A stretch of 64,000 nucleotides of DNA from Stratiolaelaps scimitus (GCA_019614645.1 JABWDB010000004.1:6138001-6202000); one strand, 5' to 3'. Counted from the first letter of the stretch, positions 42,884 to 56,407 are shown. Notes: generated from the letters alone by a model not told the origin. Numbers and translations: made by a program.

Positions 42884-43130
42884 ATATCTGGCGCATGGAC
42901 AGCCAAACGGACTGAATGCGCTCTTGAGTGTTGCAATCTTGTGAAAGAACTGGGTGGCAACTAGAGCGGACAGGGCCCGCAGAACAATTGTCTCATGCCG
43001 TCTGTCTACCGGAACTACGTCGTGTGATGTTTAGGCTCCTAAAGTGCAGACGTTGTTGGGCTGCACTGCACGCTTTTAGCAGCCGTATGGCACGCATGTG
43101 CTGTGCTCATTCTGTTTGGTTTAATGCCCG
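42884..43130. promoter_or_regulatory. Conserved 5' block upstream of double-importin gene H
   Basis: Partner of the 35669-35930 block, at a similar distance (about 210-240 bp) from the start codon. See that entry for the shared landmarks. Confidence 0.45.
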
Positions 43131-44454
43131 CACCTGTTTCTCCCCCCCAACTGTGACGACTTTGTGTATTCCGCAACAGCTTATCGAAATTCCAAACGCT
43201 TCGGATGACCTCAGCCGTATCTGGCTCTCGTTGTGGAATCTCGAACCAACGCTGAGTTAGTACAGTCTACAAGTGTTAGTCGGGCAGGGCGTATTGCCCG
43301 CACTCAAATGCCTGCGGCTATTGTACACTGACCAAAATTAATCGTGTTGTTACAAGCCCATATCGATACAATTACACCATCTGCTACAAGGACGATCTAG
43401 CATCGAATGGTGATGGACATAGGCCAGATGCCGTTTACTGTCACTTTTTTGCAGAGTGACAATTAAGCTCTGTTAAAGCACACAGCCAAGAACGTTTACA
43501 AGAATACGCTAATTTGCAGTACTTATCAAATGGGGCCACTCTTTCCAGTGAACTTAACTCCGCCAGTCGTTGACCTACTCATGTACAGCTGGAATGATGA
43601 CCAAGTTCGCATGGCACTCACTGCTTTTGGCTACATCATGGGTGCGGGTTGGGTGAATCTCGGTGAGGCCCGCTGCGAGGTTCTACAGGAAAATTGTCCT
43701 TCAGGAAGCACTTACGAGTATTCAAAAATAGGAAAGACCAAGCTGGGATCGAGCGTATCCAGAACTGGATTCATAGATGTAACGTTTCCATTTGTAGCAT
43801 TCATGATAAATGGGCATGAGAGAATACAAGTTGAAGATTAGTGTACATTGATGAATTGCATTCGTTAGGTTGCGATCAAAGTGCATGTACATTGAACTTA
43901 TATATATATATATATATATAATATATATATATATATAAATATGCAAAGGCTTGTCGATCTGATGCGGACAACTAAACATCCAACGATACAATTCAAAGCA
44001 GCGGTAACTGTCATTACAAGCGAGACACGGGAATATTTGATAAATATTATAGCAAAACGGCGTCGGATGCATATGCCAGTCTTATAAAACTTCTCGGACG
44101 ATATATATATGTATATATAATATAAGTAGCGAGAGTCATTACGCTCCGTCATTTTTGGTTGCGACATATTTCCCTCCCACGGTCTGAAGTGTTCATCGAC
44201 GATTTTCGATAAGTTCCCGCCTTTTGTCGCATGAATATTTGTATTATAACTTATCAATGAATTAAGCTGAAGTTAGCCGTCTCTGCATGATGATACTTAA
44301 TGTTTAACGATGCGGATTAAGTTGTAAGTTATTCCGTGGTGCTCCATATCTATGCTCTACTTAAAAATATTGTTTCGTAAGCAGTTAAATATACCTAATA
44401 GTGGTGCTACCATCAAGTTTCTTGGAGCCAACTGAACTCGGGAACAGTCTGCTC
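43131..44454. other. Intergenic, unassigned 103-codon frame
   Basis: A plus frame at 43530-43841 (MGPLFPVNLTPPVVDLLMYS start) is the longest; it has no family I recognise and no clear splice context. TA runs lie to its right. Confidence 0.35.
43898..44122. repeat. (TA)n microsatellites
   Basis: TA runs at about 43898-43938 and 44100-44122. Confidence 0.9.
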
Positions 44455-44690
44455 AACGACAATGGCAGACTGGCCCTTTCACTGCGAACTTCCTCGAAGG
44501 GGTCTACCATAGGTTGATCCGCGCCACCGGGGACAAGCGCGCAGGTTCTTTCCTTCTGCAGCGCCTGTCCCTCGCTTTGCAGAGGGGCAACGCCATCGCC
44601 TTTCTCGGGACGTTGTCCACCTCGGCCCCCCCCCATAATCCCTAGAAATAATTCCTAAATACTGTATGTTTGAATAAATCTTACAATAGC
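44455..44690 (+). mobile_element. Protein-coding mobile-element fragment (C-terminal end, AATAAA)
   Basis: The plus frame reads GPFTANFLEGVYHRLIRATG, DKRAGSFLLQRLSLALQRGN, AIAFLGTLSTSAPPHNP and stops at 44643-44645, followed by AATAAA at 44673-44678. A second copy near 23.86-23.95 kb encodes the same peptide (ANFLEGVYHRLIRAT, KRAGSFLLQRL) with differences mostly at third codon positions. That pattern points to two copies of a once-coding repeated element. I do not recognise the protein; a C-terminal part of a retroelement polyprotein is plausible but unproven. The frame is open for at least 60 codons here. Confidence 0.5.
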
Positions 44691-45798
44691 AGTGGTATCT
44701 ATGATAAGATATAAGCATAGCGATTTGAATGCTAAATATCGTCACTGGAAACTCTGTCGCTTCATTTAGTGGAAATATTATCATATACATTTTTCCTTAC
44801 GCCGCTAACGATTACTACTAAGGTGTACAACCTTAATTTTGGAGTTGCATCGTGGATGTCCATTGGACATGCCAAAAGTGCCGTTGAAATCTGCCTATTA
44901 AGAAATTCGGGAAGGACTGTGAGGCACGTACATTTGCGTTTCGAAACAGTGTAGTTCGGTTAAGTTCGCGGCTAATCGCACAAGGATAGAGCATTGATAG
45001 CTTAGCACATAAAGGACGTCCTCTATTTTCAAAACGTTTACTTATGGCTAGATTGAATCAAACTGAAGCTGGTGACTAACTGTGAATCGGCAACACTATG
45101 TGGATACGATTTGCAGTCGTCTGTCTGCCCTAAGATATCCATTAGCTGCCGCGACTATGAGACTCATTATGTCGAGTCCACTTTTAACTTCCCCATATTT
45201 GACACTGAAATCAGGCCCTTATCTAAGGTATATTTTACCCCGAAGGGCGTTCCAGTCCCACAGCGACTTTTATCGAACTTGAAAACAGAGCGACGTGAAT
45301 CCCCCTGTACCCTAAAAGCTGACAACTTTTAGCCTTATGTTGGACGAAATCAAGCATAAAGCAAATCTTGTTTATTTCTAATTAATTTAATAACCGTGTT
45401 AATGATCATTAGGCTTTTCAAGATCTGTCGCTTCTATCCCTTTTGGCAGAGATCAAAGTGCAGGCTCTTCAAAAAACCGACGAAAGACATTAAGACCTAT
45501 GCAACAAGCGCAGACAAAAAAATCTATGCTAACAGATTTAACCGAATTGCGCTTTTATATTCGCAGCTTCTTATCCATTAACTTATCACCGTTTATCTAT
45601 CTAAATTCTACACTTTAGTTGGATCCCCTGAGTCCGCCCAATTACGTACATCCCCTTAAGAACATTTATCACCGTTCAGAAATTTCAGTTTCCGCCGCCA
45701 CCTCGATCACCCGTCGTCATTTTTTTCTTATTCGATTTCGTATTGTCTCATATTCTTCATATTGTCAAGTGCTAATTGCTTTCTAATTGTCCTTTTAG

Positions 45799-46303
45799 GC
45801 ATTCTCTTGGTCACCGCACCTCCCCACGCATCAAGCGCTCCAACAGCGGTTCACCGGAGCCTGCTCATTCACCTTCTTCGATTTCTCGCTTCAAATCGCC
45901 GCCTCGCTATTCATCTGCCTATCCGTATCCAGATCGTGAACGCGTTGTCCTTGCCTCTCAACAGCAACTGAAGAAGAGCGAACAGATTTCCGCAAAGTCC
46001 GTGTGGAGGAGACTTCGCCAGTTCGGCGCGGTTGGCGAAACCGGATTGAGCCAAGCGAGCGACCGCTCTAGACGCTCCTGTGGGCTTGCTCGAGACTTGC
46101 TCGTCGCCGCTGTTATTGTTGTTGTTGTTATTTTTGTTGTTGGTGTTGTTGTTGTTGTCGTCGTCGTTGCTGTTGTTGTTATTCTTCTTGGCGATGTAAG
46201 AGCTAGTTCTGCTGCCGCGACTGCGTCACTCTCGGTGGTGTCGATAAGGGGAGGGTTGGCGGTGAACAGGCGCGCAACGCTCGCGCGGCCAAATTGTTAT
46301 TAA
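45799..46303 (+). CDS. Candidate coding exon, Ser/Pro/Arg-rich, then poly-Val
   Basis: A polypyrimidine stretch ending ccttttag precedes 45799. The open frame from there reads HSLGHRTSPRIKRSNSGSPE, SPSSISRFKSPPRYSSAYPY, LASQQQLKKSEQISAKSVWR and RLRQFG, with coding-like composition. It then runs through a GTT repeat that encodes about 30 hydrophobic residues (AAVIVVVVIFVVGVVV-type) and stops at 46301-46303. No upstream exon or homologue was recognised. The hydrophobic run may be an accident of the repeat, in which case the real exon ends before about 46.08 kb. Treat as a hypothesis. Confidence 0.25.
46093..46190 (+). repeat. GTT/GTC triplet tract
   Basis: Imperfect GTT repeat that stays open in one frame and encodes a Val-rich run. 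Confidence 0.85.
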
Positions 46304-49300
46304 ACGCCCATTAAGGTTCTATGGCTCGATAGCAGCGTCTGCGTTCGCTGATGCTGCTGTTGGTGCTAGCTGTGGTTCCTACGCCACGGTGTTACACTCC
46401 TCTAAACGCTCGACGGTTCAGTGCTCAGTCTGAGAAGTAGCTAACACTCACAGCCTGGATCTGATCTGTAAGAGATACCACGCTGTCTCGGTATACGTGT
46501 ATGTACAGCACCACAGAACAGCCGAGCCATGGAAGACGAGTGAAAAAGGGATAGTGAGCGACTGAGGGAACGAAGATGTATGCAGGTAAGCGGAGAGAGC
46601 GGTCAACCGACGACGGTGGCGGCGGTGGTGACGGCGACCAACGGCCTGATCAGTCCGAGCCGATGCCTCGTTTAGGGGCCTACAGCGAATTACATTGCGA
46701 TTACAGGTTACAACGGTCAGCAGCGGCGGTGGCAGCGGCAGCGACAGGCGGAGTACCGGTGGCGGCAAGGGCAGTAGACTGCTGGTGACTTCAGAGACTT
46801 CCACATGGTACAGAGCCGACGATACAACGACTAGTGAGTGATACGATAGCGGCCAGCGAACTGCTGTTTCTCCCCTGACCAAAGCAACGAGCTGAAGGTG
46901 ATGTTGATCGTGGCTGTTCCCCCGATGACGACAAGAAGAATGAGGAGTATAATCGTGATGTTGATGATGATAATAGCTAAGAGGACGAGCACACACCCGA
47001 TGGCAGGGCATCGTTAGCAGGGCTTCACACTTCGCGACGAGATCGGCGCGATTGACTGCCCGGGACTACCATCGTAGCGGCAGAAACAAGCCCCTAAAGT
47101 ATGTACGCCTGTTCGTCAAGACGATAGATTCAACGTGCGAGAAACGAGCCTACTAGGACTGCGAGTCGGGCACAGAGTAAAATCGCGCCTCAGACAAAAA
47201 AAAACAACAGTTTAGCTTTATCTTCTTTCAGATTTTGTATTGAGAGGGGAAGTTTAAGGAAATAATTTGACTAGATCGTTGGGATTTCATCGTTCGTGTT
47301 CAGACGATACACACATTGTAGCGTCGCCACTCGTTGAGTTACGGAATCAGCGGTCACCTTCGCGACTATTGTCAACGATGCTGTGTTATTATTACTATTA
47401 TTAGTGTATTGTGTCATTGTCTATTATAGAACTGTACTGTTGTATCGTATGGACATGAAGGTCTACTATTGCGGTAGTATATGGATCGTGCCTCGATGAA
47501 GCTTGCTTACGAACGATACGGCCTATCGTGGCCAATGGGAGGTGTCGGGCACGCGTCCAGGCCTCGTCTTTCTTGAACGAGCTGGGTGGAGATGAGCGCT
47601 TAAATTGTTATTATAATCGTCATCAACTTCATCATTATCATGATGATAATCACCGATAAGTTTTCCCGCCTCGCGCTGAGGCACGACTAGCGTCATTGCC
47701 CCTAGAGCGGTTAGCGGTACTGTAAACGTCAGCGGCAGAATAGCAACCGTGATTCACAGTGTGCTTGATGTTTCAGAGGTTGGGGCCCGGCTTTGAAAGG
47801 TGCGAGAGGTGCGAAGTCTCAAACGAAAGTGTAGAACGGACCTGTGAACGTTATAGCTCGAGGATGGGGGGAGGCAGCAATATCGTTAAGCAAGACTAAA
47901 CTACCTAAGGGTGCGGCGTCGAAGGGAATCGCAGTCTCGTGTAGGTGTGATACCACTGCTAGCTGAGAAGAGTGTGTCGATAATGAACCCGGTTGAGAAG
48001 TTGGCCACAGAGCGGACTTCTTCAGGTTGAGCCTAAACCATAGTAGAGAAGGAAGGAGGCTGTCCGTATAGGTTCAACGTATGAATACACAAAAAGCTAA
48101 GTACGAGTGTATCAGCCCTTACTTAGAAGTGTACTTCAATCTCTGTTTGTAACTGTGCTATGTTCAAAGGGCTCTTCCGTTACGAATCATGCTCGAAGTA
48201 ACTTCGAGTACTGTATTGACGGGAGACAATGTCCTCTGCGAAAAAAGGCATCCAGGAAACCACTTGTGTCAGTTCATCGCACACGGACGTCCGTACAATT
48301 ACCAGCCACGTAAAACACATAAAGCTATTTTCTAACTTCAGCAACAATCAGACGAAATAAGCTCTAGAACGCATCCAGCAGAAGGCCACGTGAGAGACTA
48401 CAAGCCAAACGTATGACGAACATAAAGGCTCTCTCTCCCCGTATGAAATCAACGAATTGAACCTATTGAATAAGCACTATACTCCGCTTAGAAATCATCA
48501 GTATACATTTATTTGTACAGTTCGAAGTATCGAGTGAATTGATGCATCCTACATGAATTTGCCCGTTTATGATTCTGCCCTTTAGTCAGACGCGATTAGC
48601 CCACATTGACATTTCTCAGTTGTGTTCATTTGTATGAATGCGGACAATGCCACCCGGTCTCAAATCTCCTACACACATACTATATTTATTATTACTATCA
48701 TCATCTACGGTAATCTACCATTTGTTAAATATTAAATAATAGCTCTTATTATTACTACATATTATTATTATTATTATTATTACTAATTATCCTTAGAACA
48801 GATGACATCTAGCATGTCTCATAAAGAAGGGAGCATTCCTTTCTGAAGGTCCGTCTGTATGTATATATTTATGTATATGGGTATGTACCACTTGTTATAC
48901 ACACACACACACACAAGCACACAGCCATCATTTAGTTAGTATTACATCTTTGCTGACCACAGCTATCTGTCTATTTGCTCGAGGTGGCTACACAATAGTT
49001 TGACATTTGTTCATAGATCACCCTTGGTTGAGATGCGCTATCCACAAGCTGTCCGTCGACCACTAGCCGGCATCGACGTTCGCCTTGTCTATGCATTTGT
49101 TCGCCGCACGCCATTGCCGTTATAGGTTGATGCTTCGAATGTCATCTAACGGCAGACACCCATCTGACCCATGCCGATGACGAGTGCATTAATTCGACCG
49201 ACGAAGAACGTTGCCCGACACCGCAGGGTTGTCGGCGTATCCCGTATCTAGAGTTGGCTCTCGCGACGGTAACTGTTGCACGTTCCGAGTGGACTCAAAT

Positions 49301-51890
49301 CCGGGGTCAAATCTGTGATCAGCGGCTGCGACGAAACGCCGAGCTAGTTCGTTCTGACGCCGGAAGCCGTGAACAGGCGATTTTGTTTGTTCGTTTGCCG
49401 TAAATACGTAAATACGCGAACGTAAATGCTTTTGGTACCCTTCGGTCTCGTCCGTAATCGCGCGACTCCTGACGACGGCCCCCGCCAATGAGCGGTAGCC
49501 ACACTGTCACTTCGTTGCATACGGCCGACCACATTGAGGAGATTAGGAGTGAGTGGTGTAAATGCTTATGGACACTTGACTCAAATCCGAGTCGACCAGT
49601 GGTGTCCGATCATCTTAGGGCAAAATTTGTCAGCTTATGAGAATTTCGCGGGTCACTAGCAATGCTGTATTGCAGCAGTAAAGGTGATATTGACGACGAA
49701 ACAGGATTGGCAGAACATTTCTCATCATCAGCCGCACCTGATCGGCTCCGTTCGTTTGGCGACGTTGTTGGTGTTGCCGTTAGGGGGGGGGGGAGTTGTT
49801 ACTGTTGTTGCTGCTGTTCAGGCGTATTATGCTCGTCTCTCGATCATGTAAGCTGACTTGTTGCCGTTGTAGTTATTATTGTTATTGACTAGTTCGTGAC
49901 GGTGACGACGATGGACCTTCGGGAGATGAGCCCTCGGCGAGCGTATGCCGACTGGATTAGTCTGGAACGAAAATCAAAATAATGAATATTTATTAATTGG
50001 CGACGGGGGAGGAGGGGCGAAGTGATGAGAGTGTGTGTGAGAGAGAGAGATTGACTCTGATGTGTGAGCGAGTTTATTATATATAATAATTCCAAGTGAA
50101 CAAAGATGTTGCGATGCCGAGTCACGTCGGATTCAAACGATTTAGTCGGTTCGATGTCACGGCGGAGCCACTGAACGGGCTTTTAGCCTATGGTACAATT
50201 CATTGACCACAATAGGCTGTCCGGCAGGCATAGGGACTACATTTCGTTACTGTGAGGATGGCGTTCGCTGTTAACAGGAAGCTACGAGCGGTAAGAAACG
50301 ACGGTGTTTGTTTCTGGCCGATATGGCCAGGGCACAGTTCTGATGCTAACTGGCACGCATAACTTACCTTTGCCCATCCTCCGAGATCGACTTCAATATG
50401 AGTATTGCATCCGGCTTCCCATCGAGCTACTCCTTCGAGCTGATCGGTGTAAAGGCCGTACTCTCCGAGGTCAAAATCATTGCCTTGCCTGAGCTCATTG
50501 GCGGTATACTGGAATACGAATCATGTCAAGGAAACAGATAACAGTACCTTTTGTCAGTTCGCTTCGCGCGTTTATCAACAGCTCATTACTATTTACCTAA
50601 TCACTCGCACACATATGATGAACGCTCATACTCAACATTTCGCGGGCTGGTAATGGTCTCAAACCGTCGATATATTTTTTTGTCCAATAAACTCTCGAGT
50701 GTACAGCTCTTAGCTGGCCTTCGGGTAATATATTCCTGCATGTCCAGTCTTCGATAATAGAGAGACCATCAGTCGATATCACTTGACAATGTTGCCCACT
50801 TCCCCATGGTTTATTTTTTTGTCTCTCTCTCTCTCTCTTTGACCTGCATTCATCCGTTAGAGGGAGGTGTTTGCCTATTATTGCCAATTGTTCCTCTACC
50901 ACAAGCGTCAATTGATCCCGTTTATACAACGGCTATCCGAAGTGGTCATATGTCCATGTAAGCTGTTCCATTGTTTTTTTCCTTTTATCTCTATCTGTCT
51001 CTTCGTCCCTCGGTGGCCGCAGCAGGGCTCACCGTCAGCCTCTCCCGTTCGCTTCAGCTTAGACCGGCTCAGCCAGCAGCAGTGTAATATAATGTCACCA
51101 ATCTTCTCTCCGCGCACCGTTTGTCTAGAGCCCGCCTCCCTACCAGTGTGCTCCCTGCTTCTCGGCCTACACAGACAACACCGCCGGTGTGACCAGTCAA
51201 CTACTCGGTGACATATGAGGGCTGGGCGGGGCGCGCGGCGCGCCGTAGACCGCCACTTCTTTCATTGCTTGCAGAGCATCAGCTCGACCGGCCGAGCGAA
51301 CGAGGCAAAGCAGCTCGGTTCCTTACCGAAAGAAAGAAAAAAAAAGAACCAACGAGAGAAGCGAGCCTTCTCGATGAGTTAACCGCCGCCAGAAGCGACA
51401 TCGAACCCTCAACTCAAGAGCCACTTGTCAAACAAGAAGCTACTTCTCATCACGCGAATATATCTAATGTAGCTGGCTGGCAACAGAGAATCCCTGTCTG
51501 CTGTGTGTGTTGTATTATATTAGCCTACATATGTACACACACAGATACATTCATACAAACATCTATCTATACGAGACATCCAGGGAAACGTCGATCGAAA
51601 CAAGCACTGTCTACTTACAGCCAGTCGCTGGCCGGCGACTTTTAATCTCAACTCTCAGCTTATTATCACTTGGACATTGATGGCTGCTTGTTCATCTTTC
51701 ACCGTAGGGGTCTCCTTTTTGGTCATCTGTGCTATTCGGGGTGGTTAGTGCTACCGACTGTGGATATGGTCCAATCTGTTCAAGAGTATCAATTGCCGTT
51801 TAGAGAGAGAAAAAAACAGGGATTGAGAAAGAGAAAGAGGAATAGAGAGGCATCGAGTGAAGAATAGGGGTGGAACAAAGAGGAATATTA
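46304..51890. other. Repeat-rich non-coding stretch
   Basis: Stops in all frames except short ones. A minimal ATGTATGCAG|gtaagc at 46576-46585 could be a tiny first exon. ATT/TTA triplets near 48740-48790 and a CA run near 48901. No gene recognised. Confidence 0.45.
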
Positions 51891-52020
51891 ATGTTTCGCG
51901 AGGGGACACCGATGTCAGGAGTTGATGAGGCCGGCTCTGCTAAGTCAATGTATCCGATTGCCGCTGGTCACACTACTCCTGACCGCATTGGGCTGGCAAA
52001 GCGATTATTGGAGCACATCG
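51891..52020 (+). CDS. Candidate first coding exon, 43 codons
   Basis: From the ATG at 51891 the frame reads MFREGTPMSGVDEAGSAKSM, YPIAAGHTTPDRIGLAKRLL, EHI and then meets G|gtgagtag at 52020/52021, a strong donor in phase 1. The upstream kilobase is CT- and A-rich without long frames, as in a 5' UTR. The composition is that of real protein, but I do not recognise it and found no partner exon downstream within the window. The following sequence is a (TA)n-rich intron-like stretch. Confidence 0.3.
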
Positions 52021-52054
52021 GTGAGTAGGTGGAGATAACTAGAAGTTTAACTGG

Positions 52055-52222
52055 TTTATATATATATATATATATATACATATATATTATTGGTGATAAT
52101 ACACTCTTACTTTTACCCTATTTTTTTAATCGAGAACTTAAGCATTGTAAAATTGCAGTTCCGGAAATAAACCGCAAAATGTTATGTTATGTTATATATA
52201 TATATATATAGAGAGAGAGAGA
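52055..52222. repeat. (TA)n and (GA)n tracts after the 51.9-kb candidate exon
   Basis: TA runs at about 52055-52090 and 52193-52212, the second continuing into gagagagaga. Confidence 0.85.
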
Positions 52223-53144
52223 TGGGCGCTTAGAACCGACACATTGTAACTCGTTCTGCAATACACGATTTTCACCATGTTATGTGGACATGGCACAGAG
52301 GGCTACCACGAGCTTAACTCGAACTGTCTGTGTAAACATTGCAATAATGTTTGCGCCAAATATGCTCACTCTGGAGAAGATGCACTCGATCAATCTAGAT
52401 GACCCAGTCCCTGGTCCGCCAACCAAAGACGAGCTGACTTCCTCCCCTGCATGTTTTATCCTCTATTTACTGTTGTAACATTTTATTAGGTATCCAGCTA
52501 TGTATAACACAATACCGTATGAGTAAATGGTGAATTTGTTATATATATATGTGTGTGGAACTGGTTTTTCAGAGCGTTTTGAGATCGAGCAATGAGGCCG
52601 TGAGTGTCGAAAATGCACCAGTCACATTCATAATAGAGCACTACTAGACGCAAGAACGTGCTGAGCACATTTAGCATTTGAACGTCGAAATGATGTTTGG
52701 GTCAGTTATAAGTTGTATTAGTTCAACTATAATACAATCAGCTTGAAATAGGATGAAGCAAACTCGTTTACTTGAAGAGTCCACCCGGCTTGGACAGGCA
52801 GATAGTGAACGAGTTGACCGACCGCACACCAGGGACAACGTCAGCGAACAGCAAACAAATCGCATTTCGGGCACTGCAAATTCTCCTCCTGCTTGTGCCA
52901 TAGAAGGCAATCCAGGCAGCAATGTCGATTCTATTGAATACACTTCCTTTTTAGTTGCCAGCTCATGTTAAGTAGACATGTGTCAGGGCTGGGTTTGATC
53001 CTGCAGCCTCTGACGTTCTCTAGCCAGAGACTTCAGCGCGCAAACGGCCGCGCACGATTATATAATTAAGTGATTATGCCAAACAAATCATCTCTGATAT
53101 CGTTCAGCTTGAATCGCTCTCGTTTTACTCAGCGTTCATATTAA

Positions 53145-53147
<3 letters not shown>

Positions 53148-53179
<32 letters not shown>
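53148..53179 (+). repeat. (CT)n microsatellite
   Basis: About 15 uninterrupted CT units. Confidence 0.9.
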
Positions 53180-53182
<3 letters not shown>

Positions 53183-53709
53183 CTGGCCTCATCATTGTGG
53201 TCAGTGATGCTAGATGTAATGCTATCTCGCTCGTTTGACCATCGACGATCGGCGTTCGGTAACCGTCGTATCAAGCCTCACACTAGCAAATGGCGTGCGT
53301 TAATCCCGATACAATAAGTGGTGTCAGTCCCGCTTGAAGCGGCTTTTGCCGACTCGTTTATTCGGCAGCAGCAGCAATAGCAGAAGCACAAAGTACTGTA
53401 TCTATTGCCGCCTACAGACCCTGCCTTCGCCGGCCGACTCCTGACGTTGCGAGTGCAGCGACAAAAGCAAAGTCGCTCAGGCTCGATTTAGGATGAAAGC
53501 TCGTTCCGGCATGGCAGTGATCTGATCCCGATCTGTATCACTTCACCCAGCTTAGGTGTCATTGCTATTTATAATCATGATGATAGGTCTTCACAGCTTC
53601 GCTGCGCTCGCTGAGCTGGGGCCTAACCTGAGCAGCCGGGTAACACCGACAGAGCCAAGTGACACTAATCTCGATGCAATATCAGATCAGTGTCTCTCCC
53701 TCCGACAAG

Positions 53710-53743
<34 letters not shown>
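53710..53743 (+). repeat. (CT)n microsatellite
   Basis: About 16 uninterrupted CT units, some 530 bp from the previous one. Confidence 0.9.
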
Positions 53744-53746
<3 letters not shown>

Positions 53747-56406
53747 CGCTCGCATGCGATTAGGACAATTGTCGTAGAATTGTCGTCATCTTGACTTTGA
53801 GTTTCGATCTCAGGCATCTGCCAGCCGTCGTGCAGCGGCAATTGCGAATCACTCAGATTATTCGTTTACCAAAGAGAAGGAGATCGGGCGAGAGAGAGAG
53901 AGAGATAGCGACTGTGTGAGAATTCGAGAGGATGCCGCGAAGAAGGCTGCACCGTCGATGACAACCACAAAGCAGATGAAACAGACGAACATGATCCGAC
54001 GACGGGAGAGTTGATCCAGCGCGCCTGGTACAGGCCGCGTATCATCTGTCCATGCTGGTGTAATGAGGACTGCGGATCCAGCGGCAGCGAGGTGCAAAAT
54101 TATTTCTGATAAAGGGGGCTGTAACAGAACGAACTCGTCAACTCGAGCGAGCCAACGGGAATCCCGATGCGGGGAGGAAGAAACTATCAGACTTGACTGT
54201 CATCGATAACTGAGTAAGCCGTGTGTCGTTGGAATTATTACAGTGGTTTAAGCCTGTCCATGTATCGCGTGAGGAGATGTTGCTCTTTACCCTAACTTCA
54301 ACCTTGTCCAAGTGAACTCTAAGGAGGTTGGAATATTCTAGCACTCTGCAGCGTATAAAGGTCCCACAGAGCGCTGTAACATATATGAGATAGTCCTTCC
54401 GTTCTTACGACAGTGTGCTCCGAATGTGCAACCAAAAACGACTTCTTTGTCGGGTTTTCAGCGTATTGAAGAGAGTGTGCATACTTAAGCACATCATAGG
54501 TAGTATATCGTGGTTGACACTTTAAAGGAATCACTCCGCTCGTGCTTTGTGCCGCCGCAGGCAGACCCTGTTGAGCATCTATGACCATGATGCTGTCATG
54601 TTCGTTCTTTGCCGATGAGACGCACGTTGCGGTCGTGCGTCGCCTATGTTTCCATGCACCATCTATGTGTGTGTATGTGGTATGCCGCGAAGAGGCGCAG
54701 AGGTCGTGTCCACCACCTAGCTCGCGCAGAATGACGTTGGGGAGCCGGCAAGCCCTACTAAGCTGACTGCCACCTTAACGCCTCTCTCTCTCTCTATCTC
54801 TATATATATATATATATATCTCGTGTCCTATGATCGCCTTGGCGGCGGTGTCCTTTGACAAAAAAAAACTGTTTCCTGTGGGCTGCGCCGTCTGATCATT
54901 GTGTGCGAATAGTGGCATGTGAACTAGAGAACGAATGACTTATCGGGTGTCCCCCAAAGGCGAGAAGTGAAAGAATGAGGCGGGGAGAGGAGATGCGCTG
55001 CTATTGCTACAGCAACCACATCTCGGGAAGAGAAGGACCTAGTGGTGGTGAGTGCGAACCATGCTTATCCTTACGGCAGATCCCGTATCGGGTCTATCTA
55101 TCTCTCTCTAACTCTATCGCTGGTTCACTCATATGGCGCGGTCGCCAACTCCCGAATTAGGCCTGACATGGACGTCCGTGGCTGGAAGAGCACCGGAGGC
55201 GTGCTAAGTGAACAACGCAACTAGGCGCTAAGTAGACACGAGATGGGATACTGACGAGCTGGTTGGGCGCTGCGGACCACTGCGCCATATACTATGTTGA
55301 GCAGTGGCCGGCTCTTCTCCGGGATGTGAAATACTTAGCTAGAGCGCGTTTCTGGCTAACAGAGGAGCGTCGACACTGATCCTACTTAGAGTGACTGATG
55401 GAGCTGTGTTTCGCGCTTACTAGCACATACCCCCTCCCCCCCAGCGTGCATACGCATATAGGCTCCTTGTTCAACGGCGATGGAGTGGTAGTTCGGCAGA
55501 ATACTGGTTGGTCGTCCTGCTCAGGGCTTCGATAGGTCTGTCTACCTTCATACATTGCCTGCTCGGTGGAGCCAATCGCACGCAGCCGTAGCGGCCGCCG
55601 CCGCCGCCAACCTCGGCTCCCGGCTGAAGTCAACCGGGACTGATAAACTACGCTGTTTCAGTGGAGTGCACGTGAGACGAGAAATGGGAATATGCCTGAT
55701 GAAGAGGATGGTGAGATTATTTTTAGCAAACCGACTCAGCCAATCGGATTGTTGCTACCTCTTGGTTCAGGCCAAACTACCCATGACTGTCGGGGCATCA
55801 GACTAATCAGATCTTGATCAGGAAGGTAGCTGCTCTGCAGGAGGAACGCTATATGCCTGGTTCATGCGAATAATAATAATAATAAGGTAAGGCATAGATA
55901 TTATGGACACATCGATCTGAGGCTCTGCGATTCGATTCACCCACACCGTATTCTATTTTGACGGCTGTAAATTAATAACGTACAGGTAAACAGCTAAGAT
56001 CATTTTCAACGACCGCCATACTGAATCCGTCCCAAGTAATCAAAGAGCTCCGAATAATTCACCATATTATGCAGCCTGAAATCGATTCATGTGTTTTTTG
56101 TAAGAGTCAGTGCCTAGAACCACCTACCGAGTACTGAGCCGGAGTTGATTCTCATGTCACAGCGATCTATCGCTAGATAGTATTCTATGTCTCACACGAG
56201 CACCAGCGTATTAGGCATGTGTGAAGGATTTCATAACTCGACTAGACATAATGATAACACTAATAATATCCGATTATTGATTTTTCTCCGTCCACGTATG
56301 TATGTCAATCTATTTTGGCAATTACGGGCTAGCTACTACTATTTTCCTGGAGAAAGCAGCGTAGCTACCAGCCGTCTGGTAGCTGCTCATAGACGTCGAT
56401 ATACAC

Positions 56407-56407
<1 letters not shown>

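Noticed and set aside
51208..51645. 145-codon plus-strand frame
   Set aside because: Composition follows the A-rich and CA-rich surroundings; no motif, and it overlaps the likely 5' UTR of the 51.9-kb candidate exon.
52985..53062. tRNA-like T-arm on the minus strand
   Set aside because: The T-arm has one mismatch, the acceptor ends do not pair and the anticodon loop would be too large.
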